From the NCBI GenBank assembly GCA_014879565.1, contig JACSRW010000034.1, positions 30,530 through 94,529 on the forward strand: 64,000 nt of DNA, given 5' to 3'. This DNA comes from Chitinophagaceae bacterium. Lineage in GTDB: Bacteria; Bacteroidota; Bacteroidia; Chitinophagales; Chitinophagaceae. The notes beneath the pieces are model-generated. The model made no database searches. It worked only from the letters and a program-made list of their open reading frames with translations, and was not told the origin of the DNA. Positions 63,211 to 64,000 of this stretch are shown piece after piece. A program made the translations under genes and the position numbers. Numbering within the stretch: the first letter of the stretch is position 1; each line of letters opens with the position of its first letter.

Positions 63211-64000
63211 TCAGGCTTTTTGATAAAAAGATTCCAATTGACGGTGAAAACGGGCCAGGTCTGCAGCGCTGATATTTTCACCCAGATACAGTTCCCGGAT
63301 AAAATCCACGATTCGCTGCAGCTCCGGTTCCGGAAAACCGGATTTATAATGCAGGTGACGGACAAATTCTTCATTCAGATTGCCGGTAGGCAATTTGTAT
63401 TTGCTCCGCACATGCTCCAGAAAATAAGCGGCCATTTTCCGGCACAGATTCAGGTGATCTCCTTTACCGTAGTACAGCTGACCAATGGTTTTCACAAAAT
63501 CCAGCGACTCATTTCGCGGTTTACGTATCACCGGTATGGGCCGTTGCCGGCGTCTCATTTCCAGTAATACATACAATAAAAGCAGCCCTGCCAGCAACCA
63601 GATGGCCGCCCGGAACGGCTCTTTTCCTTCCTCGTTTTTCATACCCATGAGCACACTCATCCAGCCCTTTTTCCGGTTATTGTTATCCGCATAGGAAGGT
63701 TTTTGACGAAGGAAATATTCATCCCATATTATGTTCCTGATCCCGGGTCGGATAACCGAAGCCACCTGTTCAAGGTAACGGAGATTCTCCTCATGCAGCA
63801 AAAAATAATTGGAAAACACCAGCGGTTCAAGGTGAACAAAAACATTTCCCGCTCCGGCCCGGAGACGGATAAAATGGGGGTGCCCGCTTCCATCCTCGCC
63901 CAGCACCTGTGTTCGGGATGAATTGATATTGGTAAAAAATGAAAAATAACTTCTGCCCGGATACTGAAAATAAACGGTATCCGTAAATGGCGGGGTCCGC
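63211..64000 (-). CDS. DUF4350-like membrane protein, 3' part (start outside window)
   Basis: The frame is open to the window end, so only the C-terminal 262 residues or so are seen. A segment with an extracytoplasmic-type beginning (VFVHLEPLVFSNYFLLHEEN) is followed by a membrane helix (about FRAAIWLLAGLLLLYVLLEM), then a cytoplasmic helical tail. This is the usual third member of MoxR/DUF58 operons. Its stop lies two bases before the MoxR start, so the genes are coupled. Confidence 0.7.
   Translation of the reverse strand, partial: RTPPFTDTVYFQYPGRSYFSFFTNINSSRTQVLGEDGSGHPHFIRLRAGAGNVFVHLEPLVFSNYFLLHEENLRYLEQVASVIRPGIRNIIWDEYFLRQKPSYADNNNRKKGWMSVLMGMKNEEGKEPFRAAIWLLAGLLLLYVLLEMRRRQRPIPVIRKPRNESLDFVKTIGQLYYGKGDHLNLCRKMAAYFLEHVRSKYKLPTGNLNEEFVRHLHYKSGFPEPELQRIVDFIRELYLGENISAADLARFHRQLESFYQKA

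Overview
The window is a compact stretch of a Bacteroidota chromosome, most likely from the Chitinophagaceae or a close relative. The signs are a type IX secretion 'plug' family protein, TamL-type and TonB-dependent outer-membrane proteins, head-GIN (DUF2807) proteins, a DUF4954 protein, type III glutamine synthetase, A-rich leaders with few Shine-Dalgarno sites, and promoters of the form TTTG-N19/20-TAnnTTTG. Almost everything is core housekeeping. Apart from the tRNA-linked segment described below I see no phage, insertion sequence, CRISPR array or plasmid gene.

Layout. 1-7.3 kb: 3' part of mgtE, glmS with a DUF4954 protein, then the GTPases era and der. 7.4-9.7 kb: a small lipoprotein, then an AT-rich segment of about 1.7 kb bounded by a 12-bp direct repeat that copies the 3' end of the initiator tRNA-fMet gene. 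9.8-13.7 kb: two head-GIN paralogues and a TonB receptor behind a TPP riboswitch. 13.7-17.6 kb: ddl-PASTA-rhodanese, ferredoxin, and a LuxC-type acyl-CoA reductase. 17.7-24.8 kb: HtrA protease, GH13 lipoprotein, ispH, alpha-glucan phosphorylase, lipoprotein. 24.9-28.1 kb: a DtxR/MntR regulator translationally coupled to an Nramp-UspA fusion, and a Crp/Fnr regulator. 28.3-32.4 kb: icd, dCMP deaminase, rpsL-rpsG, ilvE. 32.5-35.5 kb: an apparent operon of a hypothetical gene, rdgB, an ECF sigma factor, a putative anti-sigma factor with three tandem repeats, and a thioesterase. 35.5-38.6 kb: aroE, a phosphosulfolactate synthase homologue, a TPR protein. 38.8-48 kb: small secreted proteins, yidC, pyrG, proC, hldD, purL. 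48-54.3 kb: a polytopic membrane protein, glnN, dipeptidase, a secreted protein, a transaldolase-like aldolase. 54.3-60.8 kb: SRP RNA, T9SS plug protein, Lol-type permease, SpoU methyltransferase, TamL, truB. 60.9-64 kb: a DUF58 / MoxR / DUF4350-like operon cut by the window end.

The points most worth a second look are: the small island at the initiator tRNA, which left the tRNA's apparent original terminator behind and carries a lipoprotein gene plus a small two-helix membrane protein; four arrays of 7-bp tandem repeats, two sharing one unit and one translated as the C-terminus of a secreted protein; the three-repeat putative anti-sigma factor; an alpha-glucan phosphorylase with threonine where the PLP lysine is expected; and the phosphosulfolactate synthase homologue coupled to aroE.
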